A stretch of DNA of 64,000 nucleotides from Frateuria_A sp051900425 (GTDB lineage Bacteria > Pseudomonadota > Gammaproteobacteria > Xanthomonadales > Rhodanobacteraceae), in NCBI RefSeq assembly GCF_051900425.1, contig NZ_JBHZGK010000006.1, forward strand, positions 62,001 through 126,000, in the 5' to 3' direction. Under the pieces are notes generated by a model that saw only the letters and a list, made by a program, of their open reading frames with translations, was not told where the DNA came from and ran no database searches. The translations under genes were made by a program, and so were the position numbers. Positions 54,870 through 64,000 of this stretch are shown one piece after another. Each line of letters starts with the position of its first letter. Position 1 is the stretch's first letter.

Positions 54870-57416
54870 TCAGAACAGGTATTTGACCTGCAGGTTGACC
54901 TCGCGGCCTTCCAGCGGACGGGCCAGGATCACGCCGGTGGTGCCGGCGGCCGAACCGAAGATGCGCGAGTTGCTCTCCGTCAGGCCCAGCTCGTTGGTCA
55001 TGTTGGTGCCCTGCAGGCGCACCTGCCAGTTCTGCTCGATGTTCGCGACCACGCCGAAGTCCCAGGTGTGGTAGCTGCCAAGTTGCTGCAGTCCGGAGAT
55101 GTCCTGCGTGTGCGGGCCGACGTGCGTGAAGGTGACGAAGGCCAGCACGTCACCCCAGCCGAACGGGATGTCGTAGCTGGGCGTGAACATGTAGCGAACC
55201 TTCGGCTGGCGCTGCAGCTGCACGCCGTTGATGAGCGCGCAACCGTCGCCCGCGACCGGGTTGGTGTACGGCAGGCACGAGTTGTTGTGCGAGTAATGGC
55301 CGTCCAGGTAATTGCCGACCAGTTGGAACTTCAGGTTCCTGGTCGGGCTCCAGGCCGTGTTGACGTTGATGCCCTTGGAATCCGAACCGTAGGTGCTCTG
55401 CGGGCCGTTCGGCACGCCGGCCGCGTCGGTGGGCTGGTACAGCAGGCCGATGAACTGGCGGTGGTAGGCGCTCAGGTCCAGGAACCACTGCTCGCTCTGG
55501 TATTTGAAGCCGCCCTCGAAGTTCTGGATCTTCTGCATCGGCGCGGTGTTGTCGGTGGTGTTGCCGCGGATGCCGTTGTCGAAGTCGTCGAAGTGGCCAC
55601 CCTGGTTGGCGCGGATGTACACGCTCATGTTGTCGGCGAGCTCGTAGTTCACGCCGAAGGTCCACGACGGGTGGGTCTTGTCGTAGCGGGTGTGGGCGAA
55701 GGTGCCGTTACACACGGGCACGCTGTTGTTGTAGATCGTGTTCGGATCGTCATCCAGCGGCACGTTGGTCAGGTTGCAGACGTCGTTGTAGGCATCCTGG
55801 TTCTCGATGCGGCCGGACAGGTCGATCAGCCACTTGCCGATGCGCCAGATGTCGGACAGGTAGAACGCCTTGTTGTTGGCGACGCCGTGCTGGGCGATGT
55901 TGTAGCCACCGTAGTCCAGGAAACCCTGGTTGTCGGTCAGGTAGTTGGTGCCGCTGGCGTCGACGTAGGTGACCGTGATCGGACGCGCGTTGGGCGTGTT
56001 GGTCATCAGCATCTGGTTGCCCAGCGCCCACTCGTCGTCCATCGTGTAGTGCGCCAGGTACACGCCGGCAGTGAGCGTGTTGCCCTCGAACACCTCCTTG
56101 CTCAGGCGGAAGTCGTTGCTGATGTTCTTCAGGTGCTTGTGGATGAACCACCAGCCCTGGTGGATCACGCTCTGGTTGGGGTCCACCGCGCCGCCGCCGA
56201 CATAGGTGGCCGTGGCCGAACCGGGCGCCAGGTTGAACGCGCCGATCTGGCTCTGGTCGGTGTAGAGCATGTCGTTGAGGCTGCCCGGGTTGGTGCCGGA
56301 GAACAGCGCGTTGGTATCCGCATCGCCGCCGTCGATCAGGAACTTGTCCGACAGGTTCCAGCCGTTGCCCAGGTCGTAGTCGAAGTTGCCGCCGAAGAAG
56401 CCGAACTTCGCACCGCGCCCGTTCGCCAGGTTGGCGTCGCGCCCGCCGCCCGGGTAGCCACGCAGGAACACGTGCTGGATCGCCGGACCGTTGTAGGTGT
56501 CGGTGAGCGGGTCGAAACCCGGATAGGCGCTGAAATTGTCCGTGCCGGTCTGGATCAGCGGGATCGGCGTGATGAACTGGTTGCGGTCGTTGAGGTAGCG
56601 CGCGTACAGCATCATCGTGCCGTTGTCGCTGTCGTGGGTGAACGTGCCGGTGAGCTGGCCGCCCTTGTCCGCCGAGAAACCCGGATCGCGCACGCCGTCG
56701 GAGTCGCGGTAGAAGCCGCCGATGCTGCCGTAGGTGTCCTTGCCGAGCGGGAAGCCGAAGAAGCCGTCGATGCGGCGCAGGTTCTCGTTGCCGTAGGTGA
56801 CCCCGATGCTTCCCGAGGGCACCTCGGTGCCCTGCTTGAGGATGAAGTTCTCGCTGGCGCCGATCTGGCCGTCGGCGAACACCACCGACGGGCCGCCCTG
56901 GATGATTTCCGCGCGGTCGACGGTGTCGTCCAGGCGGAAGATGGAGGTCTGCTCGAAGAACGACAGCGTGGGCATGCCGTAGAGCGGCGAGCCCATCAGC
57001 TGGACCGTGTTGAACGGGGCGTCGCCGCCGCCGGGAAAGCCGGCGATCTCGATGTTGGCGCCGGTCTGGCCGCCGGTGGACTCGGGCCACAGGCCCGGCG
57101 CGATCTTGAGCAGGTCGGCCGTGCTCTTGGGGTTGGCCATGCGGATCTGCTCGGCGGTGGCCGTGGTGACCGTATAGCTGGTATCGATCTTCTTCAGGCC
57201 GCCGGTGGCGGTGTTGCCGGTGACCACGACCTGTTCGAGGTTCTTGGCGGTCGCCTTGCTGGGCGGCTGCTGCTGTGCCTGGGCGTTGCCCGGCTGGGTG
57301 GTGTCGGTCTGCGGCGCAGTGTCCTGCGCCTGGTCGTCGTTCTGCGCCAGCGCGACGCTGGGCATCAGGCAGGCGGCAATCGCCGCGGATAAGGCCAGTC
57401 GCACGTACGTGTTCAT
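54870..57416 (-). CDS. TonB-dependent outer membrane receptor
   Basis: The 848-residue protein has a signal peptide (LALSAAIAACLMPSVALA), a TonB-box-like EQVVVTG, a plug domain (about 70-210, with RAEIIQGGPSVVFADG) and a beta-barrel. It ends in EVNLQVKYLF, the terminal aromatic. It should import a substrate across the outer membrane. The LacI operator upstream and the downstream glycosidases suggest an alpha-glucoside. The Pro/Gln/Asn-rich stretch (residues 30-60) precedes the plug. The start has GGGGAG upstream. Confidence 0.93.
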   Translation of the reverse strand: MNTYVRLALSAAIAACLMPSVALAQNDDQAQDTAPQTDTTQPGNAQAQQQPPSKATAKNLEQVVVTGNTATGGLKKIDTSYTVTTATAEQIRMANPKSTADLLKIAPGLWPESTGGQTGANIEIAGFPGGGDAPFNTVQLMGSPLYGMPTLSFFEQTSIFRLDDTVDRAEIIQGGPSVVFADGQIGASENFILKQGTEVPSGSIGVTYGNENLRRIDGFFGFPLGKDTYGSIGGFYRDSDGVRDPGFSADKGGQLTGTFTHDSDNGTMMLYARYLNDRNQFITPIPLIQTGTDNFSAYPGFDPLTDTYNGPAIQHVFLRGYPGGGRDANLANGRGAKFGFFGGNFDYDLGNGWNLSDKFLIDGGDADTNALFSGTNPGSLNDMLYTDQSQIGAFNLAPGSATATYVGGGAVDPNQSVIHQGWWFIHKHLKNISNDFRLSKEVFEGNTLTAGVYLAHYTMDDEWALGNQMLMTNTPNARPITVTYVDASGTNYLTDNQGFLDYGGYNIAQHGVANNKAFYLSDIWRIGKWLIDLSGRIENQDAYNDVCNLTNVPLDDDPNTIYNNSVPVCNGTFAHTRYDKTHPSWTFGVNYELADNMSVYIRANQGGHFDDFDNGIRGNTTDNTAPMQKIQNFEGGFKYQSEQWFLDLSAYHRQFIGLLYQPTDAAGVPNGPQSTYGSDSKGINVNTAWSPTRNLKFQLVGNYLDGHYSHNNSCLPYTNPVAGDGCALINGVQLQRQPKVRYMFTPSYDIPFGWGDVLAFVTFTHVGPHTQDISGLQQLGSYHTWDFGVVANIEQNWQVRLQGTNMTNELGLTESNSRIFGSAAGTTGVILARPLEGREVNLQVKYLF

Positions 57417-57555
57417 CAGCTTCGCTCCCCGCATAAGTGATGTTCAGACGGCATGGACCGCGCGCGCAGCCCTGCCGCTTCGCCCTTGTTGCGCCCCACT
57501 TGTGTGCCTTTCACCCGCGGGCATCTGCCGCAAGCCGGCACATGGTTGCCCTGCT

Positions 57556-57571
57556 TTGACAGCGCTGTCAA
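57556..57571. promoter_or_regulatory. LacI-family operator TTGACAGCGCTGTCAA
   Basis: A perfect 16-bp palindrome lies in the 190-bp gap between the receptor and lacI-type genes, 140 bases before the receptor start. The TTGACA half can double as a -35 for the receptor promoter. It is a classical LacI-family operator shape with a central CG. Confidence 0.8.
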
Positions 57572-57606
57572 TTCGCCCTGCAACAAATTTCTTACACCGA
57601 TTTCTC

Positions 57607-58614
57607 CTACGCCGCCGACGCGGTGGACTCGCGCAGTTCCAGCGAGAACGTGGCCTGCACCATCGCGCCGGACCGCCCGCGCAGGGTGTCGAGCAACTGC
57701 AGGGCGGCGATGCGGCCCATCTCCCGGCTGGGCTGGTGGATGGTGGTGAGCGTGGGCCAGATCTGGCGCGCGATCGGGGTGTCGTCGAAGCCGCAGACGG
57801 AAACGTCCCGGGGCACCGACAGGCCGTGCTCCCCGGCCGCCCAGATCACCCCGGCGGCCATGTCGTCGTTGGCGGCAAACACCGCGGTGGGCCCGCGCCC
57901 GCGCGGCAGCGAGAACAGCCGCCGCGCCGCCGCCACGCCGCTGCCGAAGGAGAAATCGCCCGCCACTTCCAGTTCCGGGCTGCGCGGCAGCCCGGCCTCG
58001 GCGAGCGCATGGCGGTAGCCGTCCAGACGCCACTGGCTGGCGCCGTGGTCCGGATGACCGATGACGTGCGCGATGCGCCGGTGCCCCAGCGCCACCAGCG
58101 AGGCCACCATCCGGCGCGCTGCCTCCGGCTCGTCGATGAAGGCGCCGATGGTGCCGGCGTGCTCCACCGGCGAAATGCTGGCGTAGGGTACGCGCCGCTC
58201 GCGCAGGCGCTGCAGCAGCGCGGGGTGGTCGGTGATCGGCGGGGTCAGTACCAGGCCGTCCGGGCGGTGGTGGGAGATCAGGCCCTCGACGCGCTCGACG
58301 AAGCCCGCCTGCTCCATGTGCAGCGGGCGAACCATCATGCTGTAGTGGTGCAGGTCGCAGGCTTCCAGCACCCCGGCCTGGATCTCGGTGAGGTAGTTGG
58401 CCGAGGGGTTGTCGTACAGCATGGCGATCAGGAACGAGCGGTTGCTCGCCAGGCTGCGCGCCGACTGGTGCGGACGGTAGTCCATCGCCGCCATGGCCGC
58501 GAGCACTTTCTCGCGCGTGGGACCACGCACGTTCGCTTCGTCGTTGAGCACGCGGGAGACCGTCTTGGGCGACACCCCGGCGGCGCGTGCCACATCTTCC
58601 AGGCGTACCCGCAT
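57607..58614 (-). CDS. LacI-family transcriptional regulator
   Basis: The 335-residue protein has the N-terminal helix-turn-helix VRLEDVARAAGVSPKTVSRVLN, hinge helix region (PHQSARSLASNRS) and a periplasmic-binding-protein-like sugar domain. It should repress the receptor and glycosidase genes through the palindrome at 57556-57571 until a sugar inducer binds. It is upstream of the receptor gene on the same strand. Confidence 0.93.
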   Translation of the reverse strand: MRVRLEDVARAAGVSPKTVSRVLNDEANVRGPTREKVLAAMAAMDYRPHQSARSLASNRSFLIAMLYDNPSANYLTEIQAGVLEACDLHHYSMMVRPLHMEQAGFVERVEGLISHHRPDGLVLTPPITDHPALLQRLRERRVPYASISPVEHAGTIGAFIDEPEAARRMVASLVALGHRRIAHVIGHPDHGASQWRLDGYRHALAEAGLPRSPELEVAGDFSFGSGVAAARRLFSLPRGRGPTAVFAANDDMAAGVIWAAGEHGLSVPRDVSVCGFDDTPIARQIWPTLTTIHQPSREMGRIAALQLLDTLRGRSGAMVQATFSLELRESTASAA

Positions 58615-58725
58615 GGCGCGTCCTGCATCGACAGCTGGTGGCGGTCGACTATGCGTGTTGCGCCCGCCAGGCACAAGCGGTTTGGGGTACTCACGCCAAT
58701 CGCCTGCGCCGGCCGAACCCGCGTG

Positions 58726-59601
58726 CTACAGCGGTTCGAGCGACCGCCGGCTCCGGAACTCCCGCGCCTGACCGGTCAGCGGATCGACGAATGCCAGCCC
58801 GCGCGCCAGCAATTGCAGCGGCCGGCTGAAGTCGTCGCCCGGGCGATTTTGCAGCGTCGGATAAAACCGGTCATTGACGATCGGCGCACCGAGCGCAGCC
58901 ATGTGCACGCGCAACTGGTGTTTGCGCCCGGTGAGCGGCTCGAGCACGTAGCGCCACTGCCGCGGACCGCGCTCGATCACGTCGACGCGGGTCAGGCTGT
59001 TCGCTTCGCCCTGACCTTCGCGCACGCGGAAGAATGGCTCGCCCGCCTCCAGCCGCGAACGATGCACCAGCGGAAAAGTGCACTGCGGAAGCGGCGCAGC
59101 CAGCGCCTCGTAGCGCTTGACGATGCGCCGCTCCCGGAACAACGAGAGATAGGCGTCGCGCGTGGCCGGCTGTACTGAGAAGAGCACCAGCCCGGCGGTA
59201 TCGCGGTCGAGCCGGTGCAGCGGCACCAGCGCCGGATTGCCGAGCCGGCGCGCGAGTCGCGCCAGCAGCGTCTGCTGCACATACCCGCCGGCCGGGATGA
59301 CCGGCAGGAAGTGCGGCTTGTCGACCACCACCAGGTGCCCGTCGGCATGCAGCACGATCTCCTCGCCGGGAATGACCGGCTCGCTCTCGACCTCGCGGAA
59401 GTAGCGCAGCTTCATGCCGGCGCGGTAAGGGGTGTGCTCATCGATCGGGCGGTCGTGGGCATCGAGCACGCGGCCACGGCGCACCCGGTCCAGCCACTGC
59501 GCGCGGGCGATGCGTGGGAAGCAGGCGCACAGGCCGTCGACCGCGGTGGCCCAGTCGCCTTGGGGCAGATGCACGGTGCTGGGTGCGGCGGCATGAATCA
59601 T
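58726..59601 (-). CDS. RluA-family pseudouridine synthase
   Basis: The 291-residue protein has the RluA catalytic motif HRLDRDTAGLVLFS with the active-site Asp, and RKHQLRVHMAALG. An S4-like start is weak (RAQWLDRVRRGRV). It modifies uridines in rRNA or tRNA; the exact target is unknown. It starts with ATG at 59601 and is divergent from yaeQ. Confidence 0.9.
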   Translation of the reverse strand: MIHAAAPSTVHLPQGDWATAVDGLCACFPRIARAQWLDRVRRGRVLDAHDRPIDEHTPYRAGMKLRYFREVESEPVIPGEEIVLHADGHLVVVDKPHFLPVIPAGGYVQQTLLARLARRLGNPALVPLHRLDRDTAGLVLFSVQPATRDAYLSLFRERRIVKRYEALAAPLPQCTFPLVHRSRLEAGEPFFRVREGQGEANSLTRVDVIERGPRQWRYVLEPLTGRKHQLRVHMAALGAPIVNDRFYPTLQNRPGDDFSRPLQLLARGLAFVDPLTGQAREFRSRRSLEPL

Positions 59602-59629
59602 CCGGTTCAGCTTACCTCCGGCGGCCGCG

Positions 59630-59635
59630 TACAAT
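59630..59635 (+). promoter_or_regulatory. -10 element for yaeQ
   Basis: TACAAT followed by GGCCG lies about 27 bases before the yaeQ start. No clear -35 is seen. Confidence 0.4.
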
Positions 59636-59661
59636 GGCCGATTACCCGCACCGGCAAGCCC

Positions 59662-60216
59662 ATGGCCCTCAACGCCACCATCCACAAGGCTGAACTGTCG
59701 ATCAGCGACATGGACCGGCATTACTACGCCACCCATGCACTGACGCTCGCCCGCCATCCATCTGAAACCGAGGAGCGGCTGATGGTGCGCCTGCTCGCCT
59801 TCGCGCTGCACGCCGACGACCGGCTGGAGTTCGGCAAGGGCCTGAGCGACGAGGACGAGCCGGCACTGTGGCGGCGTGCCTACACCGACGAGATCGAGCA
59901 GTGGATCGAACTCGGCCAGCCCGACGAGGCACGCATTCGCAAGGCCTGCGGGCGGGCGCGCCAGGTCGTGGTGGTCAACTATGGCGGGCGCGTCGCGGAC
60001 ATCTGGTGGGACAAGGTTGGCGCCTCGCTTTCGCGCAATGACAACCTCACCGTGCTCGACCTCGACGAGGAAGCCGTGCGCCAGCTCACCGGACTGTGCG
60101 ACCGCGGCATGCGGCTGCAGTGCCTGATCCAGGATGGCGAACTGCAGTTGATCAGCGGCGACACCACCATCGCGATCCGGCCCCGCGCGCGCATGGGTGA
60201 ATACGCCGCCGCCTGA
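59662..60216 (+). CDS. yaeQ: YaeQ family protein
   Basis: The 184-residue protein matches YaeQ along its length (MALNATIHKAELSISDMDRHYY). The family folds like a restriction-endonuclease-like PD-(D/E)XK domain, and its cellular role is not established. No signal peptide. It is followed by a hairpin that overlaps the typA promoter. Confidence 0.9.
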   Translation: MALNATIHKAELSISDMDRHYYATHALTLARHPSETEERLMVRLLAFALHADDRLEFGKGLSDEDEPALWRRAYTDEIEQWIELGQPDEARIRKACGRARQVVVVNYGGRVADIWWDKVGASLSRNDNLTVLDLDEEAVRQLTGLCDRGMRLQCLIQDGELQLISGDTTIAIRPRARMGEYAAA

Positions 60217-60376
60217 AGCCGCCCGCCATGCGCGCCGGTGCCAGTCGGGCCCGGCGAGGCCTCTTTCCATCGCGAGCGTGGCTCCTGGAGCCGATCCGCA
60301 GCCTCCATTTGGCGCGGCCCGGTCACCCGGCCGGAGCGGGCGCGACGAGCCATTCATCCGCGCCACGGGCAAAAAG

Positions 60377-60402
60377 CCCCGCAAGTCCGTATAATTGCGG
60401 GG
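60377..60402 (+). promoter_or_regulatory. Hairpin containing the typA -10 element
   Basis: The arms CCCCGCAA and TTGCGGGG enclose GTCCGTATAA, so TATAAT (60390-60395) spans the loop and right arm. The hairpin follows yaeQ and is followed by GTTTA. It could serve as a yaeQ terminator and a typA promoter at once. Confidence 0.5.
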
Positions 60403-60457
60403 TTTACCCCTCCGAAACTTACGTGGCGGCTGACCAAGCGCCGCCCGGGCCTGTGCC

Positions 60458-62287
<1,830 letters not shown>

Positions 62288-62311
62288 CCGCCGTCGCAAC
62301 GGGACCGCGAG

Positions 62312-62335
62312 AAAGCCGCCGCAAGGCGGCTTTTT
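62312..62335 (+). terminator. Terminator of typA
   Basis: The stem AAAGCCGCC/GGCGGCTTT with a GCAA loop is followed by T residues, about 25 bases after the typA stop. Confidence 0.88.
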
Positions 62336-62424
62336 CATGCGCGTGCACGCGGCGACCACGGCGGCGCGCGCAACGTCGTGGGCGTCCGGCGCGGGGGCGC
62401 CGGCGTGCGATCCGAGGGAATGTC

Positions 62425-62739
62425 ATGGAGATTTCGAGCAGCCGGCCGGTGTCCTTCACCCAGGTCGGCAACGAGCTGGATGGCTTGAAGAACGAGGTGG
62501 AAGCGATGTCGCTGGTGCTTCGCGCGCTGGTCGAATCGCATCCGGCGCCGACCGAGCTGGTCAAGCAGTGGCGCGCGCTGAGCCGCGAGGTGATCGAGCA
62601 AACCCGCCCCAAGGGCTGCCACCAGGGCGTGCTGACGCGGCAGGAGCGGCTCTACCAGACGCTGCAGCGCTGGTCGCACACCGTGCACAGCGCCGAGATA
62701 TCCGGTGCGGTGTCGCCACCCGGCAGGGGCGTGGGATGA
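62425..62739 (+). CDS. Small hypothetical protein
   Basis: The 104-residue product is charged and alpha-helical without a signal peptide or membrane segment. GAGGGA lies 5 bases before the ATG. No family is recognised. It sits downstream of typA and convergent with the mechanosensitive channel gene. Confidence 0.6.
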   Translation: MEISSSRPVSFTQVGNELDGLKNEVEAMSLVLRALVESHPAPTELVKQWRALSREVIEQTRPKGCHQGVLTRQERLYQTLQRWSHTVHSAEISGAVSPPGRGVG

Positions 62740-62755
62740 GCCCGGCGGCGCCTCG

Positions 62756-63808
62756 CTAGCGGTTGTCGCCTTTGGGGAACTTCACCCGGTCGGGCTCCGC
62801 GTTGAGCCGCGCCAGCATCGTCCCGATCAGCCGCGTCTTGACGCTGCCGGCCTGACGCGGATCCACCACGTAGCGCACGATGGCATCGATCCATGTGTTG
62901 GCGTTGACGCGGAACAGCACCGACGGCCGCTCGTTGACCTGCAGTTCGTCCACCGGCGTCTTGGCCAGCACCTCGCGAAAGATGCGAACGTGTTCGAGCA
63001 TGGCCTCGCCCAGCTCTTCCTCCGCGGCTTCGCGCATCACCTTGGCCACGAAGGCAAAGTCACTGTTGTAGGCGATCTGGAAATTGATTTCGTTCCAGAC
63101 GTACGGGAACACCGGCCAGGAATAGTTGTAGACCGGGCTGGTCAGCACGTTGGCGTTGGGGAACTTGATGATCCGCCCGCTCGGATGGTCGGAGGAAAGA
63201 TACGGGCCGCCGACTTCCCACAGCGTGGTGTCCAGGTAGGTCACGTCGATCACGTCGCCGGTGGCGTCGCCGATCTGGATGCGGTCACCCACGCGGTAGG
63301 GCTCGCGCACCAGGATGTAGACCCAGCCGATGAAGCTGGTGATCGGCGTCTGCAGCGCGAAACCCAGCACCAGCGAGATCAGCCCCAGTGACGCCACCGC
63401 GGCGTACCAGTTGGCGAACAGCACCGACACCACGATCAGCGCCAGGATGATGTACACCACCAGCCGCAGGATGCGCTTGAGGTTGTAGCGCGTGACCGCC
63501 GTCTGCGCGCGCTCGATGGCGAAGGCGCGCACCAGCCGCGAGGCGGCCAGCGTCAGCACGATCGCCATCGCGCCCACGGTCGCGCGCCTGGTCATCGGCA
63601 GGTAGCGGCCGAGGATGCCGAAGAACTCCAGCCGCAGCAGGTAGAACAGGACGGCCAGCGCCAGCAGCACCAGGGCGTAGATGCCGAGCCACAGCTTGTG
63701 TCCCGAGCGCACCGGACGCTTGTGTTTTCGGTGCGTGGCGGTGCTGGTCGCCAGCGCGCGCCGCACGTCGGCGCGGCGTTCCACCTTGCGTACGGCCTTG
63801 TCGGTCAT
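62756..63808 (-). CDS. Small-conductance mechanosensitive ion channel (MscS family)
   Basis: The 350-residue protein has a Lys/Arg-rich N-terminus and membrane segments near residues 43-65, 75-95 and 115-140. The pore-lining region then leads into the MscS beta domain, with FALQTPITSFIGWVYILVR and PYRVGDRIQIG. The C-terminal domain is cytosolic. It opens under membrane tension to relieve osmotic shock. The start MTDKAVRK has GGAG upstream. Confidence 0.9.
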   Translation of the reverse strand: MTDKAVRKVERRADVRRALATSTATHRKHKRPVRSGHKLWLGIYALVLLALAVLFYLLRLEFFGILGRYLPMTRRATVGAMAIVLTLAASRLVRAFAIERAQTAVTRYNLKRILRLVVYIILALIVVSVLFANWYAAVASLGLISLVLGFALQTPITSFIGWVYILVREPYRVGDRIQIGDATGDVIDVTYLDTTLWEVGGPYLSSDHPSGRIIKFPNANVLTSPVYNYSWPVFPYVWNEINFQIAYNSDFAFVAKVMREAAEEELGEAMLEHVRIFREVLAKTPVDELQVNERPSVLFRVNANTWIDAIVRYVVDPRQAGSVKTRLIGTMLARLNAEPDRVKFPKGDNR

Positions 63809-64000
63809 GCGATCTCCAGGGACGGTCCGCGCACAGCAGACAACCGCGGCGGTGCCGGTCAGGTGAAGGCGTTGACCCGGGCTGCACGCGTGCGCGGGAT
63901 GATGAGCCCGGTGACCATGCGGGACGCGCTCGACGCGCAACCGGCGCGGTGTAGTGCGCCCAGGGGCGCGCCTGAAGGGCTGCCACCAGCTGAGGAGAAC
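63809..64000. other. Right edge, no gene seen
   Basis: These 192 bases hold the leader of the channel gene; no further gene start is supported before the window ends. Confidence 0.4.

Noticed and set aside
54021..57392. 1,123-codon plus-strand frame over the TonB receptor
   Set aside because: Valine/Arg/Ala-rich shadow of the receptor and GH65 genes; no family.

Overview
The window is about 67% GC and looks like a chromosomal segment of a gammaproteobacterium of the order Lysobacterales (Xanthomonadales), most likely family Rhodanobacteraceae (Dyella/Luteibacter/Rhodanobacter type). The basis is protein similarity from memory, the miaA-hfq-hflX-hflK-hflC-DUF2065-purA gene order, a TonB-dependent-receptor/LacI sugar locus, and GTAG-type REP palindromes. 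No rRNA, tRNA, CRISPR array, phage or insertion sequence was recognised. Almost all long reading frames antisense to real genes are GC-driven shadows.

Layout. 1-3.6 kb: the end of a VOC protein, then gcvP under a tandem glycine riboswitch. 3.6-7 kb: a gene-free stretch with short tandem repeats, then a secreted two-partner-secretion (TPS) type protein with no visible transporter partner. 7-12.2 kb: two signalling genes, an MHYT-like/GGDEF/EAL protein and a PAS-GAF-PAS hybrid histidine kinase. 12.2-15.8 kb: small or hypothetical proteins, a cupin, and a coupled histidine phosphatase/nnrD pair. 15.8-17.5 kb: a hipBA toxin-antitoxin module with three phased operators. 17.7-24.5 kb: the conserved purA/hflCK/hflX/hfq/miaA block, all on the minus strand. 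24.5-27.5 kb: a small membrane protein and the threonine-to-glycine pair tdh-kbl. 27.5-35.3 kb: an RsuA-family pseudouridine synthase with a duplicated 3' fragment beside it, then a tightly packed seven-gene lipid-modification operon (desaturase, FAD oxidoreductase, DUF1365, cyclopropane synthase, DUF2878, DUF1295, second CFA-like methyltransferase). 35.4-43.9 kb: an OmpA-like protein and a split methylcitrate locus (prpB, prpC, prpD) interrupted by an outer membrane protein and a terC gene with a probable manganese (yybP-ykoY) riboswitch, then a MerR/TipAS regulator. 44-47 kb: mdh, an aminotransferase and a cyclophilin. 47-58.6 kb: a sugar-utilisation locus (LacI regulator, TonB-dependent receptor, two tandem GH65 enzymes, an alpha/beta hydrolase and a GH37 trehalase). 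58.7-64 kb: an RluA-family synthase, yaeQ, typA/bipA, a small hypothetical protein and a mechanosensitive channel.

How the genes fit together. Tdh/Kbl make glycine from threonine, and glycine-sensing RNA controls gcvP, which degrades it. PrpBCD degrade propionyl-CoA to pyruvate and succinate, feeding Mdh. The seven-gene lipid operon is the best candidate for an under-described system: two CFA-type methyltransferases, a desaturase, a flavoprotein and three DUF proteins with almost no intergenic DNA, resembling clusters tied to cyclopropane or furan fatty acids. The 47-58 kb locus looks like a complete system for uptake and hydrolysis of a trehalose-like, possibly acylated, alpha-glucoside.

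Repeats are unusually informative here. Three REP palindromes share a GGAGCGC-type arm. One is a 60-bp, 26-bp-arm hairpin lying in frame just inside the start of a GH65 gene, and another sits between prpB and prpC. A second family of roughly 110-130 bp inverted repeats sits after merR, between two genes of the sugar locus, and beside the duplicated gene fragment. Many promoters show only a strong -10 of the form TANAAT with no good -35.
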